Shown here one piece after another: positions 24,157 to 32,738 of a stretch of DNA of 64,000 nucleotides. The notes under the pieces were generated by a model. That model worked only from the letters and a program-made list of their open reading frames with translations. It ran no database searches and had not been told where the DNA came from. A program made the position numbers and the translations under genes. Position 1 is the stretch's first letter. The number at the start of each line of letters is the position of its first letter. Source of the DNA: an uncultured Bacilli bacterium. Lineage in GTDB: Bacteria; Bacillota_I; Bacilli_A; RF39; UBA660. Location: NCBI GenBank assembly GCA_910584085.1, contig CAJTZY010000006.1, forward strand, positions 1-64,000, read 5' to 3'.

Positions 24157-24942
24157 TTATGCCTCCTTTTTAAGATTATCTAATATAATTTTATAATCTT
24201 TTGTATTGTATTTTTCATAACATTTTTTTAAATCTTTTTTAAATGTCTCTCTTGGAAATCTAGTTTTTAATACTGCTTTGTTTTGCCCTATATTTTCATT
24301 TATCATTTTTTCTAATGTATTTATAAAATTTTCTTTACTTGATTTGTCTGTTCTAGGTTTTCCAATTTGTTTCCCTTGAAGTCTTGCTTTTTCAATTCCC
24401 GCTTTTGTACTTCTAGAAACTTCCTCTATTTTTTTACATGCAACATAGTTTATAGCATTAAATACAATATCACGTAAGAATTTGTATTCTAGTGTAATTG
24501 TTTCTTGTTTTTCGTTTGGAAATTTAGCACTTAGCATTTCATTATCTAAAATTATAACATTTATATTTTTTTCAGTTAGAAATTGCCATTCTTTTTTTGT
24601 ATTATCCCAGTTTCTACCTAATCTACTTAATTCACTAACGATTAAATAGTCATTATTTTGTAGTAAGTCGTGTACTTCTTCGTATTGCTTACGATTTAGT
24701 TTTTTTCCTGTATATTTATCGCAATATATATAATCAATACATATTGTAATATTTTTATTTTTTGCCCACTTATAAAGTTCTAATATTTGACGGCCAAAGT
24801 CTTGACATTCAGTACTAACACGGATGTATACATATAAATGACATTTATAATTATTATAAAATATGTCATCAATTGTAAATACATCATTTAAACTCTCTTT
24901 ATTTATAAAATTTATTATTTCTTGCTTATAATCTTTATTCAT
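24157..24942 (-). CDS. serine recombinase (resolvase/invertase family)
   Basis: 261 residues. Catalytic N-terminal domain at about residues 34-180: LYVYIRVSTECQDFGRQ (nucleophile Ser in RVST), SELSRLGRNWDN (Arg pair) and a long helix (SRSTKAGIEKARLQGKQIGKPR). The C-terminus has an HTH-like region (NKAVLKTRFPRETFKKDLKK). It has an unusual 33-residue N-terminal extension and lacks the large domain of serine integrases. It could invert or resolve a local segment or have brought in this island. Confidence 0.82.
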   Translation of the reverse strand: MNKDYKQEIINFINKESLNDVFTIDDIFYNNYKCHLYVYIRVSTECQDFGRQILELYKWAKNKNITICIDYIYCDKYTGKKLNRKQYEEVHDLLQNNDYLIVSELSRLGRNWDNTKKEWQFLTEKNINVIILDNEMLSAKFPNEKQETITLEYKFLRDIVFNAINYVACKKIEEVSRSTKAGIEKARLQGKQIGKPRTDKSSKENFINTLEKMINENIGQNKAVLKTRFPRETFKKDLKKCYEKYNTKDYKIILDNLKKEA

Positions 24943-25339
24943 TTTCTACCATCTCCTTAAATTCATCAAGTGAATAATTTTCACGATCTAAATCATAAAA
25001 ATATGTATAGTTTATTTCCTCTTTTAGATATTCAATGATTTTATCTAATACTTTTTCATTTACTTTATAAATGACTTTATCTTTCTTTAAGTCATATTCT
25101 TCAATATCATATTTAAAATTAGAATATAAACTTTTAAAATTGTTATATGGTATATATTCTAATATAGTGCCATCTAGGCTTATTATTGTATTTGAATAAC
25201 CATTTTCCCAATCTTGAACAGACATTCCATTGTTTTCATCAAATTGGCTTTCATATTCATTTATAGCATTTTGTATTATTTCTTCTATTAATCTTTCAAT
25301 TTTATTAATTTTATTTATCATTTTTGTATCTTTATCCAT
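24935..25339 (-). CDS. hypothetical protein, 134 aa
   Basis: Acidic, largely helical (IERLIEEIIQNAINEYESQF; VLDKIIEYLKEEINYTYFYD). Overlaps the recombinase start (ATGAATAA). Its ribosome site lies in the end of the preceding small gene. No recognised family. Confidence 0.6.
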   Translation of the reverse strand: MDKDTKMINKINKIERLIEEIIQNAINEYESQFDENNGMSVQDWENGYSNTIISLDGTILEYIPYNNFKSLYSNFKYDIEEYDLKKDKVIYKVNEKVLDKIIEYLKEEINYTYFYDLDRENYSLDEFKEMVENE

Positions 25340-25340
25340 T

Positions 25341-25493
25341 TTATAATATCTCCATTTTATTTAAACCATTTCTATTTTTAAAATTTTCTATAGTATTTTT
25401 ACATTCAATTTTATAACATAAATCTATTTTATCAAATAAATAATCTAGTAGTACAATTAAATCATTTGCATTTATTTTAACATATTTATTCAT
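25341..25493 (-). CDS. small protein, 50 aa
   Basis: MNKYVKINANDLIVLLDYLF then a Cys/Lys-rich tail. It fills the gap between two operon genes and overlaps the upstream gene end by 8 bp; its last codons carry the GGAG for the next gene. Unknown. Confidence 0.5.
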   Translation of the reverse strand: MNKYVKINANDLIVLLDYLFDKIDLCYKIECKNTIENFKNRNGLNKMEIL

Positions 25494-25725
25494 ATTTTTT
25501 TAACACCTCCGTTTTTTCATTTTTTAAATATTCTATTATTTCATCAATTATTTTTTCACATTCTATAGGTCTCTCATCTTCGATAAGTAACTCTTCATAT
25601 GCTATACTCTCTAAATAGTCCCAATCTTTATACTTTTTACTTTTGTGATGTGGTTTATTTCTATATAGTATATTATAAAAATCTTCTAATGAATAATTTT
25701 CTTTTAATTTATCCCAGTTTATCAT
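25486..25725 (-). CDS. hypothetical protein, 79 aa
   Basis: Start taken at the TAATG overlap with the gene upstream (AAGGAG 11 bases away). Contains YSLEDFYNILYRNKPHHKSK, a short motif also echoed in YSLDEFKEMVENE of the 24935 protein and so suggesting related small domains. Unknown. Confidence 0.55.
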   Translation of the reverse strand: MINWDKLKENYSLEDFYNILYRNKPHHKSKKYKDWDYLESIAYEELLIEDERPIECEKIIDEIIEYLKNEKTEVLKKYE

Positions 25726-25961
25726 TATTCTACGCACTCCTTTAATAAATCTAAAATAAATTCTTTTCTTTCTTTTATATAGTCTTCAATACTTTCTACT
25801 AATGATTTTTTATTATTATCATAAGTAACATAATCATTATAAATATATCTAATATTTCGCATATAGATATCAAGCAAGATATCTTTATCATGTAAGAATT
25901 TTTTCTCTAATATCATTGATAAATAGAATTGTACCTCGTAAATATAACTATTATTAATCAT
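25725..25961 (-). CDS. hypothetical protein, 78 aa
   Basis: TTAGGAGGTATT before the ATG. Acidic helical protein (LSMILEKKFLHDKDILLDIY). Part of the leftward operon; unknown. Confidence 0.6.
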   Translation of the reverse strand: MINNSYIYEVQFYLSMILEKKFLHDKDILLDIYMRNIRYIYNDYVTYDNNKKSLVESIEDYIKERKEFILDLLKECVE

Positions 25962-25973
25962 TTTTAATACCTC

Positions 25974-26255
25974 CTAATTATAACTCATTTTACTTTGTAT
26001 ATCACTGTTTAAAGCAATTAAAGTATTGTTTGTAATTTCTATTCCTCTTGTTTCAACACCGATTTTTTGTCCTTTAAAATATAAATACCAAGTAATTTTA
26101 TCAAAACTTTTAGCATAATAATAATCTGCGTCATCATATGGTCTAGGTTTATACATTTTATAACGTGGTATTTTACCATTATATACGTCTTGATACCAAC
26201 TATATTTTTCATTTTCTTCTTTTAATAAATCTTGTATTTTATAACCATTTTTCAT
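25974..26255 (-). CDS. hypothetical protein, 93 aa
   Basis: The ATG at 26255 follows GGGAGTG and the stop of the upstream gene by 4 bp; a longer frame would run deep into that gene, so I rejected it. Tyr-rich (DDADYYYAKSFDKITWYLYF), beta-like C-terminus. Unknown. Confidence 0.6.
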   Translation of the reverse strand: MKNGYKIQDLLKEENEKYSWYQDVYNGKIPRYKMYKPRPYDDADYYYAKSFDKITWYLYFKGQKIGVETRGIEITNNTLIALNSDIQSKMSYN

Positions 26256-26259
26256 ACTA

Positions 26260-26664
26260 TTAACACTCCCATTCAGTCCAATAGCTGTCGCCATTTCCAT
26301 TGTCATACATTTCCAAATATTCTTCTTGTGTATAATGTTTATGTAAGCATTCATCACTACAATAGTATTCTTCGCCATTTTCTATACAATAGCCTTGTGT
26401 CATTTCTTTGTGACATTCTGAACAAGTTCTTGTTTCTTTTTCTTCTTTATTTACTATATCTTTGTTATCCCAATAATCTATTGTATAACCCATGCCATTG
26501 TCATAATTAATACATACAATAGTATCATCTTTTAAGTCTTTTAAATCTTCTTTTACTTCTTCTTCAAAGTCACTATCAATATTAACTGCGTTATTTTTCC
26601 AATAATCTAATATATCTTTTTTTGTTCCGAGCAATAATTCACCATTATCATAAATATTATTCAT
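26260..26664 (-). CDS. zinc-ribbon/zinc-finger hypothetical protein, 134 aa
   Basis: A C-terminal metal site is clear: TCSECHKEM then YYCSDECLHKHY (CxxC ... CxxxC with His). The N-terminus is acidic. Small treble-clef-like phage proteins of this kind often bind nucleic acid or host proteins. Operon member; unknown function. Confidence 0.6.
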   Translation of the reverse strand: MNNIYDNGELLLGTKKDILDYWKNNAVNIDSDFEEEVKEDLKDLKDDTIVCINYDNGMGYTIDYWDNKDIVNKEEKETRTCSECHKEMTQGYCIENGEEYYCSDECLHKHYTQEEYLEMYDNGNGDSYWTEWEC

Positions 26665-26902
26665 ATATTACACCTCTTTCTAATAATTCATTTAATAATA
26701 AATCAATTATTTTATTTTGTTTTGTTCTTGTTGGTCGTTCGATTCTATTTATAATTTTAAAGTAATTGTCATAATAGGCTGTTAATTTTTCAATCCACCA
26801 AGTCGCACCACAATGCGATAATTTAATATCATAAGTTATTTTTAAATTGTGATTATTATCTTCTAATACCTCTATAATTTTTACTTGTTCTACTTTATCC
26901 AT
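26657..26902 (-). CDS. hypothetical protein, 81 aa
   Basis: AAGAGGTGTAAAA before the ATG; overlaps the next gene by 8 bp. Mixed alpha/beta pattern with KIIDLLLNELLERGVIYE at the end. Unknown. Confidence 0.55.
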   Translation of the reverse strand: MDKVEQVKIIEVLEDNNHNLKITYDIKLSHCGATWWIEKLTAYYDNYFKIINRIERPTRTKQNKIIDLLLNELLERGVIYE

Positions 26903-26913
26903 TTTTACACCTC

Positions 26914-27450
26914 TTATCTATTAGCCCAATATCCCATACAATAGATATTTTTATTGTATTTCTTGAAATATTTTTTTAATCTTTCTATATAATTGTTTAT
27001 AAATTCGTCACATATTTTGTTATATTCTTGTATCTCTTCATTTGTCATATATCTTCTAAAATAGTTCTTTTTATTGTTATATTCTAAATCTTGTAGATAG
27101 TCAGTATAATAGTTTGTACTTAATACTGGCGATACTTGTACGTCACTTGTACAATAATGTTTTATAAAATATGGTTGTGTTTGTTCGTTATATTCATCTA
27201 TTTTGTGATATTCACTAGTATAATTCATTTCATTATAATTTAAGAATAATTCTTCGGTCAATTTTGGTATTTCGTATTCATCATCGAAATATAAAGTTTT
27301 TGTTATACTAGGTTTGTTTTTAAAACTTAACACAAGTCCATCATTTGTTTTATAATATGTATATGTTTTTAAGTACCATTCAATCATATTTGGGCTTTCT
27401 TGCTCATTTTCTAACATCGATTTTACTTCTTCTAATTCCATTTTTTTCAT
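26914..27450 (-). CDS. hypothetical protein, 178 aa
   Basis: First gene of the main leftward block. Start taken at the second in-frame ATG so that GGGAGG has workable spacing. Tyr/Asn-rich, with MIEWYLKTYTYYKTNDGLVL and a C-terminal helical part. No recognised domain. Confidence 0.55.
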   Translation of the reverse strand: MKKMELEEVKSMLENEQESPNMIEWYLKTYTYYKTNDGLVLSFKNKPSITKTLYFDDEYEIPKLTEELFLNYNEMNYTSEYHKIDEYNEQTQPYFIKHYCTSDVQVSPVLSTNYYTDYLQDLEYNNKKNYFRRYMTNEEIQEYNKICDEFINNYIERLKKYFKKYNKNIYCMGYWANR

Positions 27451-27471
27451 ATTTTTCATTTCCTCCCATTA

Positions 27472-27485
27472 TGTCATACTTGACA
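27472..27485. promoter_or_regulatory. operator-like palindrome before the leftward operon
   Basis: TGTCA-TACT-TGACA lies just upstream of the ribosome site of the 27450 gene and overlaps a -10-like CATAAT on the minus strand. A small repressor could bind here. Confidence 0.4.
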
Positions 27486-27554
27486 TTTTTTAAAATTAAA
27501 TATATAATGAGAGACAAGGAAAGGGAAACCTTTTCTTATATACAACTATTCTTA

Positions 27555-27746
27555 TTAAAAGAAGTAGTTATATATTAGTTTTTTTATTTGAGTTATCTTA
27601 TGAGTTTCGCGACTGGAGATAACTCTTTTTATTTTTTCTATTAACTTTCTAAAATCTTTATTGAATTTATAAACAAATAATAACCATATTAACCATAATA
27701 TTAATACTTGCATTAATGTTTCTAGTATTGACCATATTATTACCAT
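27555..27746 (-). CDS. small membrane protein, 63 aa
   Basis: Start taken at the ATG 8 bases after AAGGAG. One strong hydrophobic helix (LMQVLILWLIWLLFVYKF) followed by a basic cytoplasmic tail. Could be holin-like or a regulator; unknown. Confidence 0.55.
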   Translation of the reverse strand: MVIIWSILETLMQVLILWLIWLLFVYKFNKDFRKLIEKIKRVISSRETHKITQIKKLIYNYFF

Positions 27747-27755
27747 TTCGATCAA

Positions 27756-28440
27756 CTCCTTTTTTTGTAGGTTTTCCCATTTCCTTATCTCTATATATTA
27801 TTATACTCTTTTTTTTAAAAAAGTCAATACTTTTTAATAATTTTATCCTAAAAAATGCATTATTTTATAAGGTAAATACTATGTATATTAATGTCTTAAA
27901 AATGTATATATTTATATTGCCATATTATTATATATTTTATTATTTATTTGCTATATTTTGATTGTTATTTTATTGATTGATATATTTATATTATTTATTA
28001 TAATATGGCTTATATATGATATATATAGTATTATCATTAGCATATTATATTGGTATATTATATTGATATATTGATTATATATTTATTTATTATTATTGCT
28101 TATTATTTATTTAAGAAATTAACAAAAGATAGTCTTTATATGCAAAACAAAATATATTATTATTTAACACTATATTATTATAATTTTATAGTGTTTTTTA
28201 TTATGCCATTATATAATTAAATAATTAATATTATATATTGAATTAACCTTTATTTTATAACAATTTTACTATGTATGTTAACGGTCGTTTGCATACTTGA
28301 CACCACCCCAACCCTATATTTTTAAAGGCATATAGGGGTGTTTTTACCTCTAAAAATCTATAAAAAATAATAAAAGGACTATATAAATAAGCATAATTCA
28401 TAAATAATCAAGCGAAAATGATTATTTTTTTATTTTGTTG
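27756..28440. other. very AT-rich non-coding region
   Basis: About 680 bp without credible genes. 27800-28250 is almost only A and T with repeated TATATTAT-like runs, followed by a GC-richer hairpin at 28311. It could hold divergent regulatory sites or a replication/partition site, but I see no DnaA boxes or iterons that prove this. Confidence 0.4.
28311..28346 (+). terminator. intrinsic terminator or attenuator
   Basis: CCCTATAT-TTTTAAAGGC-ATATAGGG stem followed by GTGTTTTT. No gene ends just before it, so it may end a short transcript from the AT-rich region. Confidence 0.6.
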
Positions 28441-28447
28441 TTAAAAG

Positions 28448-28486
28448 GGGAGTGAAAAGGGAGTAAACATAGTGATATTATACAAA
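28448..28486 (+). promoter_or_regulatory. candidate activator-dependent promoter 2
   Basis: The 20-bp box GGGAGTGAAAAGGGAGTAAA is identical to 19548. At the same distance as the TATAAT in copy 1 lies TACAAA, with TATACA 2 bp earlier. It reads into the small-gene block starting at 28689. The leader 28490-28688 contains hairpin-forming repeats (AATGAGCC ... GGTTCATT) but no gene. Confidence 0.5.
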
Positions 28487-28688
28487 TAAGATGAAAACTA
28501 ACATATTTATAGTAATCAAGCGGATATACAGAAATAGAGGACTAAACTCTAATAAAAAGTATATTTAGACCTTATAAAACAAAAGCAAACTAAAGATATA
28601 CTGAGGGTTCAAAAATGAGCCAAAAGTGCCAAAATAGGGTTCATTTGGCGACAAGGATTTAACAAAATAGAAAGGAAATATTCAAATA

Positions 28689-29012
28689 ATGGAGAAAGAA
28701 AAGTTAGACATACGATTTAGCAAACATGTAGAAAGAATTTTTGGAATTAAACTAACTAAATATGGCAAGTACAAAATACATAAATGGATAATTGATGAAT
28801 TTGGCAGTATATATATGGCAAACAAAACATTAGACAATGATAGTTCAAGATTAGAATTTATTAGTGACATGCTAAAACAAGAAAATTTAAAATTAGATGA
28901 TATTTCAGATATAACTGAATTGTTACAAAACATAAAAAAAGAATTAAGAAAATTTAAACATAAATCTAAATATTGCCCATATTGTGGGAAAGAATTATCA
29001 AAAGAGGTGTGA
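28689..29012 (+). CDS. hypothetical protein with C-terminal zinc knuckle, 107 aa
   Basis: Helical body and a C-terminal YCPYCGKELSK (CxxC) that suggests half of a zinc ribbon. First gene of the small-gene block. Unknown. Confidence 0.6.
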   Translation: MEKEKLDIRFSKHVERIFGIKLTKYGKYKIHKWIIDEFGSIYMANKTLDNDSSRLEFISDMLKQENLKLDDISDITELLQNIKKELRKFKHKSKYCPYCGKELSKEV

Positions 29013-29013
29013 T

Positions 29014-29139
29014 ATGTTAAAAAAAATAGAAATAACGTTTTTAGGAATATTGATATTATTAATAATATTCTTTGGATTAGGAATCGGTTTTGATAGATAT
29101 GTATTAAATAATTGTGGATGTGAGGTACAAGATAAATGA
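29014..29139 (+). CDS. small membrane protein, 41 aa
   Basis: AAGAGGTGTGAT precedes the ATG. One transmembrane helix (FLGILILLIIFFGLGIG) then CGCEV. Overlaps the next gene (ATGA). Unknown. Confidence 0.55.
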   Translation: MLKKIEITFLGILILLIIFFGLGIGFDRYVLNNCGCEVQDK

Positions 29140-29333
29140 GATTATTTATAACGATAATGAAATACATTTGCTTAAGTATATTAATATTTAATACATTATT
29201 CTTCGTATATTGTATATATGAAGGCAGAATTTTAACTATTATAACAAGTATAGTTAATGAATTTACATTATATATTCAAACGATGATTTGGAATGACTTT
29301 TATGGATTAGAAAGTAGTGATATGCTGTGTTAA
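29136..29333 (+). CDS. small membrane protein, 65 aa
   Basis: Two hydrophobic stretches; GAGGT upstream. Overlaps neighbours on both sides. Unknown. Confidence 0.55.
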   Translation: MRLFITIMKYICLSILIFNTLFFVYCIYEGRILTIITSIVNEFTLYIQTMIWNDFYGLESSDMLC

Positions 29334-29617
29334 CATTACCAACAAAGAAAAAATGGTTTGATATGATTAAATCTGGAGAAAAGAAAGAAGAATATAGAGA
29401 AATCAAACCTTATTACGATAGTAGATTTAAATATTATCTTGGCGGCTGGGAAATAGGTTTATTAGATATTAAATTTAGAAATGGATATTCAAAAAATAAC
29501 CCATCAATAAAATGCAAAGTGGATATATCAAAAGGATATGGCAAACCAGAATGGGGAGCAGAACCAGGTAAATTATATTATGTTCTGAAAATATTAAGTG
29601 TAGAAGAGGTGAAATAA
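29327..29617 (+). CDS. ASCH-domain-like protein
   Basis: GTG start. 96 residues beginning LTLPTKKKWFDMIKSGEKKE and EYREIKPYYDSRF, the signature of the phage ASCH (PUA-related) family, which binds RNA or modified nucleosides. Ends at the overlapping next start. Confidence 0.75.
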   Translation: MLTLPTKKKWFDMIKSGEKKEEYREIKPYYDSRFKYYLGGWEIGLLDIKFRNGYSKNNPSIKCKVDISKGYGKPEWGAEPGKLYYVLKILSVEEVK

Positions 29618-29943
29618 TGAAAATATTAGGAATTGATGTAATTGAACCTATACCAAAACAAATAACAATATATGAATGTCCGTATTGCACTAAAAAGTTT
29701 ACGAATAAACATAGCTATTATAATCATATTTCAAAAAAATGGTGTTACAACTATGATATTAATTTTTACAGGAAAAAAGCAGAATATGAAGCAAATAAAA
29801 TTACAGAAGAAGAATACTACTTATGGCTTTTTGAAAATGATTGCTTAGATTATTTAGGATTTGATTATGAAAAATTAGAGCAACTGAAAAATAAATTATC
29901 AAAACAATTATTTGAGAAAATAGAAAGGTTATACAATGAGTGA
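29617..29943 (+). CDS. C2H2-like zinc-finger phage protein, 108 aa
   Basis: YECPYCTKKFTNKHSYYNHI then a His/Cys about four residues on (SKKWCYN) forms a C2H2/C2HC finger at residues 22-48. The rest is helical. GAAGAGGTGAAATA before the ATG. Probable nucleic-acid binding. Confidence 0.65.
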   Translation: MKILGIDVIEPIPKQITIYECPYCTKKFTNKHSYYNHISKKWCYNYDINFYRKKAEYEANKITEEEYYLWLFENDCLDYLGFDYEKLEQLKNKLSKQLFEKIERLYNE

Positions 29944-30361
29944 AATAATAGTTAAAAGTGTTAACTTACAACAAGATAAAGTTGATAGATTAAATAATAC
30001 AATTGAGATGAGAGATAACACTATAAAATATCAGCAAGACCAATATTTAAAATTATTAAGGAAATTAGATAATAAGGATCCGTTTGGGTTAAATAATTTA
30101 CTATTTACTTATGATGAAATTATTGAAATTTTAAGAAAACAATATCATCCTTTAAAAGAATATATTGAAAGATGGTTTGGTACTTATCAAGATTTTATAG
30201 ATAATGATGGATTATATTTTAGTGAAGATGGTATAGAAGTTGAAAAAGGTGATTATTGGTTAGTTAATATAAAAACTGATTACGCTTGTAGACTTAAAAG
30301 CAAGGATAAATTAAATAGAAAAATATATGAACTAGAAAAAGATGGTGAATTAGATGATTAA
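29936..30361 (+). CDS. hypothetical protein, 141 aa
   Basis: An N-terminal coiled-coil (DKVDRLNNTIEMRDNTIKYQ) and a C-terminal mixed domain. Overlaps both neighbours by 8 bp. Unknown. Confidence 0.6.
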   Translation: MSEIIVKSVNLQQDKVDRLNNTIEMRDNTIKYQQDQYLKLLRKLDNKDPFGLNNLLFTYDEIIEILRKQYHPLKEYIERWFGTYQDFIDNDGLYFSEDGIEVEKGDYWLVNIKTDYACRLKSKDKLNRKIYELEKDGELDD

Positions 30362-30623
30362 AGTAAGAGTTATGAACGAATATCAAATTGATGCATTATT
30401 AACAAGTGATATAGAAATAAATTATGATAATTTCTATAAAGATGATTTAGTATCAATGTTAAAAGTATGTAGAGATAGATATAGAAAAAAAGACAGAGAA
30501 ACAACCAATTTAAAACAAGCACTAAATGAAATAAAAGAAATTATACAACATTCAAAAGGCATGGGCTTTCAAAAAGAAAAAGATATTTTACAAATAATAG
30601 ATAAAGTAGGAGATGAGAAATAA
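30354..30623 (+). CDS. hypothetical protein, 89 aa
   Basis: GGTGAATTAG before the ATG. Helical, with LKQALNEIKEIIQHSKGMG, a common form of small phage coiled-coil proteins. Unknown. Confidence 0.55.
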   Translation: MIKVRVMNEYQIDALLTSDIEINYDNFYKDDLVSMLKVCRDRYRKKDRETTNLKQALNEIKEIIQHSKGMGFQKEKDILQIIDKVGDEK

Positions 30624-30910
30624 TGACTAAAAAAGATTATATAAAAGCAGTAGATGACTTATTAAATGGCTATGATGCTTATTACTTTATAAACAAGTAT
30701 GATGATTTAGAAAATAACACACATAAAAATCAATTTGAATTATTAATTAATTTATTAAAAGATGATGAAATATCGATGAGAGCAATTAATTGGATAAAAA
30801 ATTGTTATGATTGTTATTATAAAAGTAAATTTGAAAATGATGAAGAAAGTCCTTTTGCTTATTTAAAAAGTTCAATAAACAAAGTAGGAGGTAGTGAAAA
30901 TGAAAAATAA
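30623..30910 (+). CDS. hypothetical protein, 95 aa
   Basis: Starts on the previous stop (TAATG). Acidic and helical, with a Tyr/Cys segment NCYDCYYKSKFENDEESPF. Unknown. Confidence 0.55.
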   Translation: MTKKDYIKAVDDLLNGYDAYYFINKYDDLENNTHKNQFELLINLLKDDEISMRAINWIKNCYDCYYKSKFENDEESPFAYLKSSINKVGGSENEK

Positions 30911-31313
30911 TCATTGTGATGGAAACGAGTTCGATTTTTTAATAGGAAAATCAATTATAAAAGTAGAAGAAAAAAGAGGAAGTTATAATACAGATTTATT
31001 TATTTTAACTTGTAATGATAATACAGTAATTGAAGTTGAAACAAATAATGGCTGTGGTGGATGCGGAAATGGTTGGTCCAGTTTTGATGATTTGAAAAAA
31101 TTAGAGAATAATCATAATGTAATTACAAATATTAAGTGTGAATACAACAACAAATGGTGTGAAGATTATAGCTTTAAATTATTTATTTACTATCAAGATG
31201 ATATGCTAACACTTGAAGGTGATGATGGTTATGGAAACGGATATTATGGCGGTGGGTTCTATGTAACTATTAAAAATGTTAGTGAATTAGAAAAGAGAGA
31301 TAAAGATGAGTAA
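30900..31313 (+). CDS. hypothetical protein, 137 aa
   Basis: ATG at 30900 is 8 bases after GGAGG. Beta-rich with Gly-rich turns (NNGCGGCGNGW; GDDGYGNGYYGGGFYVTI). Seen from memory as a small conserved phage protein of Firmicutes; no known function. Confidence 0.6.
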   Translation: MKNNHCDGNEFDFLIGKSIIKVEEKRGSYNTDLFILTCNDNTVIEVETNNGCGGCGNGWSSFDDLKKLENNHNVITNIKCEYNNKWCEDYSFKLFIYYQDDMLTLEGDDGYGNGYYGGGFYVTIKNVSELEKRDKDE

Positions 31314-31653
31314 AATAAATTTAAATGATAAATTTAGTGACATAATTATTAAATTATCAGAAGGAAATCCAGGAGCAATGACAACATTATTTGAAATTAT
31401 GAAAGTTAAAAAAAATGAAGAAATTTCATGTATTAGTACATTTTTAGTGATTGATACTATGGAATTATATGGTAGTCATTTATATATGCTATGGAATGAT
31501 TGCTGTAATAGAGATATAAATGAAACTTTAAATGTAATTAATAATTATCAATTAGGAAAAATTACTAATATTGATATAAATGAAAGAATAAAAAATGTTG
31601 GATATGGTAAGTCATTTGCTGATTTATTAGAAAAGAGTGAAAGTAATGAATAA
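31306..31653 (+). CDS. hypothetical protein, 115 aa
   Basis: Has MELYGSHLYMLWNDCCNRDI and NPGAMTTLFEIM, a conserved-looking pattern of small phage proteins. Likely all-alpha. Unknown. Confidence 0.6.
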   Translation: MSKINLNDKFSDIIIKLSEGNPGAMTTLFEIMKVKKNEEISCISTFLVIDTMELYGSHLYMLWNDCCNRDINETLNVINNYQLGKITNIDINERIKNVGYGKSFADLLEKSESNE

Positions 31654-31834
31654 AGATGAACTACTAAAAATATTTGATTGGCTAGAAGAAAATGCTAATA
31701 AAAATAAATTACTATATTTTAAATTATTAGATAATAATCAAATAGGAGCGTATTTTAAAACAGACAATCATCATTTTGCAGATTTTTATATAAGACCAAT
31801 TTTACAGATAATTAGAGGTGATAAAGATGAGTGA
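31646..31834 (+). CDS. small hypothetical protein, 62 aa
   Basis: Start taken at the ATG (MNKDELLKIFDWLEEN). Overlaps both neighbours. Unknown. Confidence 0.5.
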   Translation: MNKDELLKIFDWLEENANKNKLLYFKLLDNNQIGAYFKTDNHHFADFYIRPILQIIRGDKDE

Positions 31835-32138
31835 AGAAATTGATATAAAAAACAAAATTGCTTATGTAGATAAGTATATAGCAGAAAATAATTGTGATGA
31901 TTTAGTAGTAAAATATTTTGTTGATATTTTGAATTACATTTGTGAACTAGAAAATAAATTTTCTAAACAAAGAAATCTATATAAGGAAACACAAGCAGAT
32001 ACTATTAATTTACAACAAAAAATTGCTGATTCTATTAATTTTTTAGATTTATTTATATCAGATGATAATTTAAGTAAATATGATACATTAAAAATTTTGA
32101 TGCACCAAAAGAAAATTTTAAAAGGAGAAGATAAATGA
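31827..32138 (+). CDS. hypothetical protein, 103 aa
   Basis: AGAGGTGATAAAG before the ATG. Helical with a coiled-coil (FSKQRNLYKETQADTINLQQ). Unknown. Confidence 0.55.
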   Translation: MSEEIDIKNKIAYVDKYIAENNCDDLVVKYFVDILNYICELENKFSKQRNLYKETQADTINLQQKIADSINFLDLFISDDNLSKYDTLKILMHQKKILKGEDK

Positions 32139-32380
32139 ATAAGTTAAAAATTAAAAAAATCGAAAAATTGGGTAAATACTTATATATTTATATCAAAATA
32201 CCATATTTTATTGGTTTTAAAAAAATATCTAAACAGTTAGCAAAGTATGAAGACAACGAGGCTTCTCTACATACATATATTGATATAAAAAGTAAATATG
32301 CAATACTTACTTATGTATTAAGGAATAAAGAAGATATATTGCCTTATGTTAATAACAGAAAGGTTGTAGAAGATGAATAA
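32135..32380 (+). CDS. small basic protein, 81 aa
   Basis: AAGGAGAAGATAA before the ATG. Basic and Tyr-rich, alpha/beta. Overlaps the previous stop. Unknown. Confidence 0.55.
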   Translation: MNKLKIKKIEKLGKYLYIYIKIPYFIGFKKISKQLAKYEDNEASLHTYIDIKSKYAILTYVLRNKEDILPYVNNRKVVEDE

Positions 32381-32738
32381 AATAGAAATACTAAGTTTAT
32401 CTTATGGTAATTATGTAGCATTAGAAGATTATGAAAAAATACAACAAGAAAATAAATCATTAAGACAAGAAATAAAAATACATTCTAAAAAATCAAATGG
32501 TAGATATAAAGCAATTAAAATTTTAGAAAATCACATTAGAAAACTTAATCTAGAATGCCAAAAATATTTTGATTTATTAATGAATAGAGATGAAGTTATT
32601 GATAAACTTATTGTAAATTGGAATTTTTTAGAAAAATATCTTGATGAAAACAAAATGGTATTAAATAATCCTAGTATTTTTCAATTTTATTTAATACGAA
32701 AAGAAATCTTACAAAAATATAAAGGAGTAGATGATTAA
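32373..32738 (+). CDS. coiled-coil hypothetical protein, 121 aa
   Basis: Heptad repeats through residues 15-75 (YEKIQQENKSLRQEIKIHSK). Unknown. Confidence 0.55.
   Translation: MNKIEILSLSYGNYVALEDYEKIQQENKSLRQEIKIHSKKSNGRYKAIKILENHIRKLNLECQKYFDLLMNRDEVIDKLIVNWNFLEKYLDENKMVLNNPSIFQFYLIRKEILQKYKGVDD

Noticed and set aside
25974..26378. Longer start for the 25974 gene
   Set aside because: It would overlap the zinc-ribbon gene by about 120 bp; the ATG at 26255 has a good ribosome site right after the upstream stop.
27756..28310. Replication origin in the AT-rich stretch
   Set aside because: AT-richness alone is not proof; I found no iterons or DnaA-box clusters.
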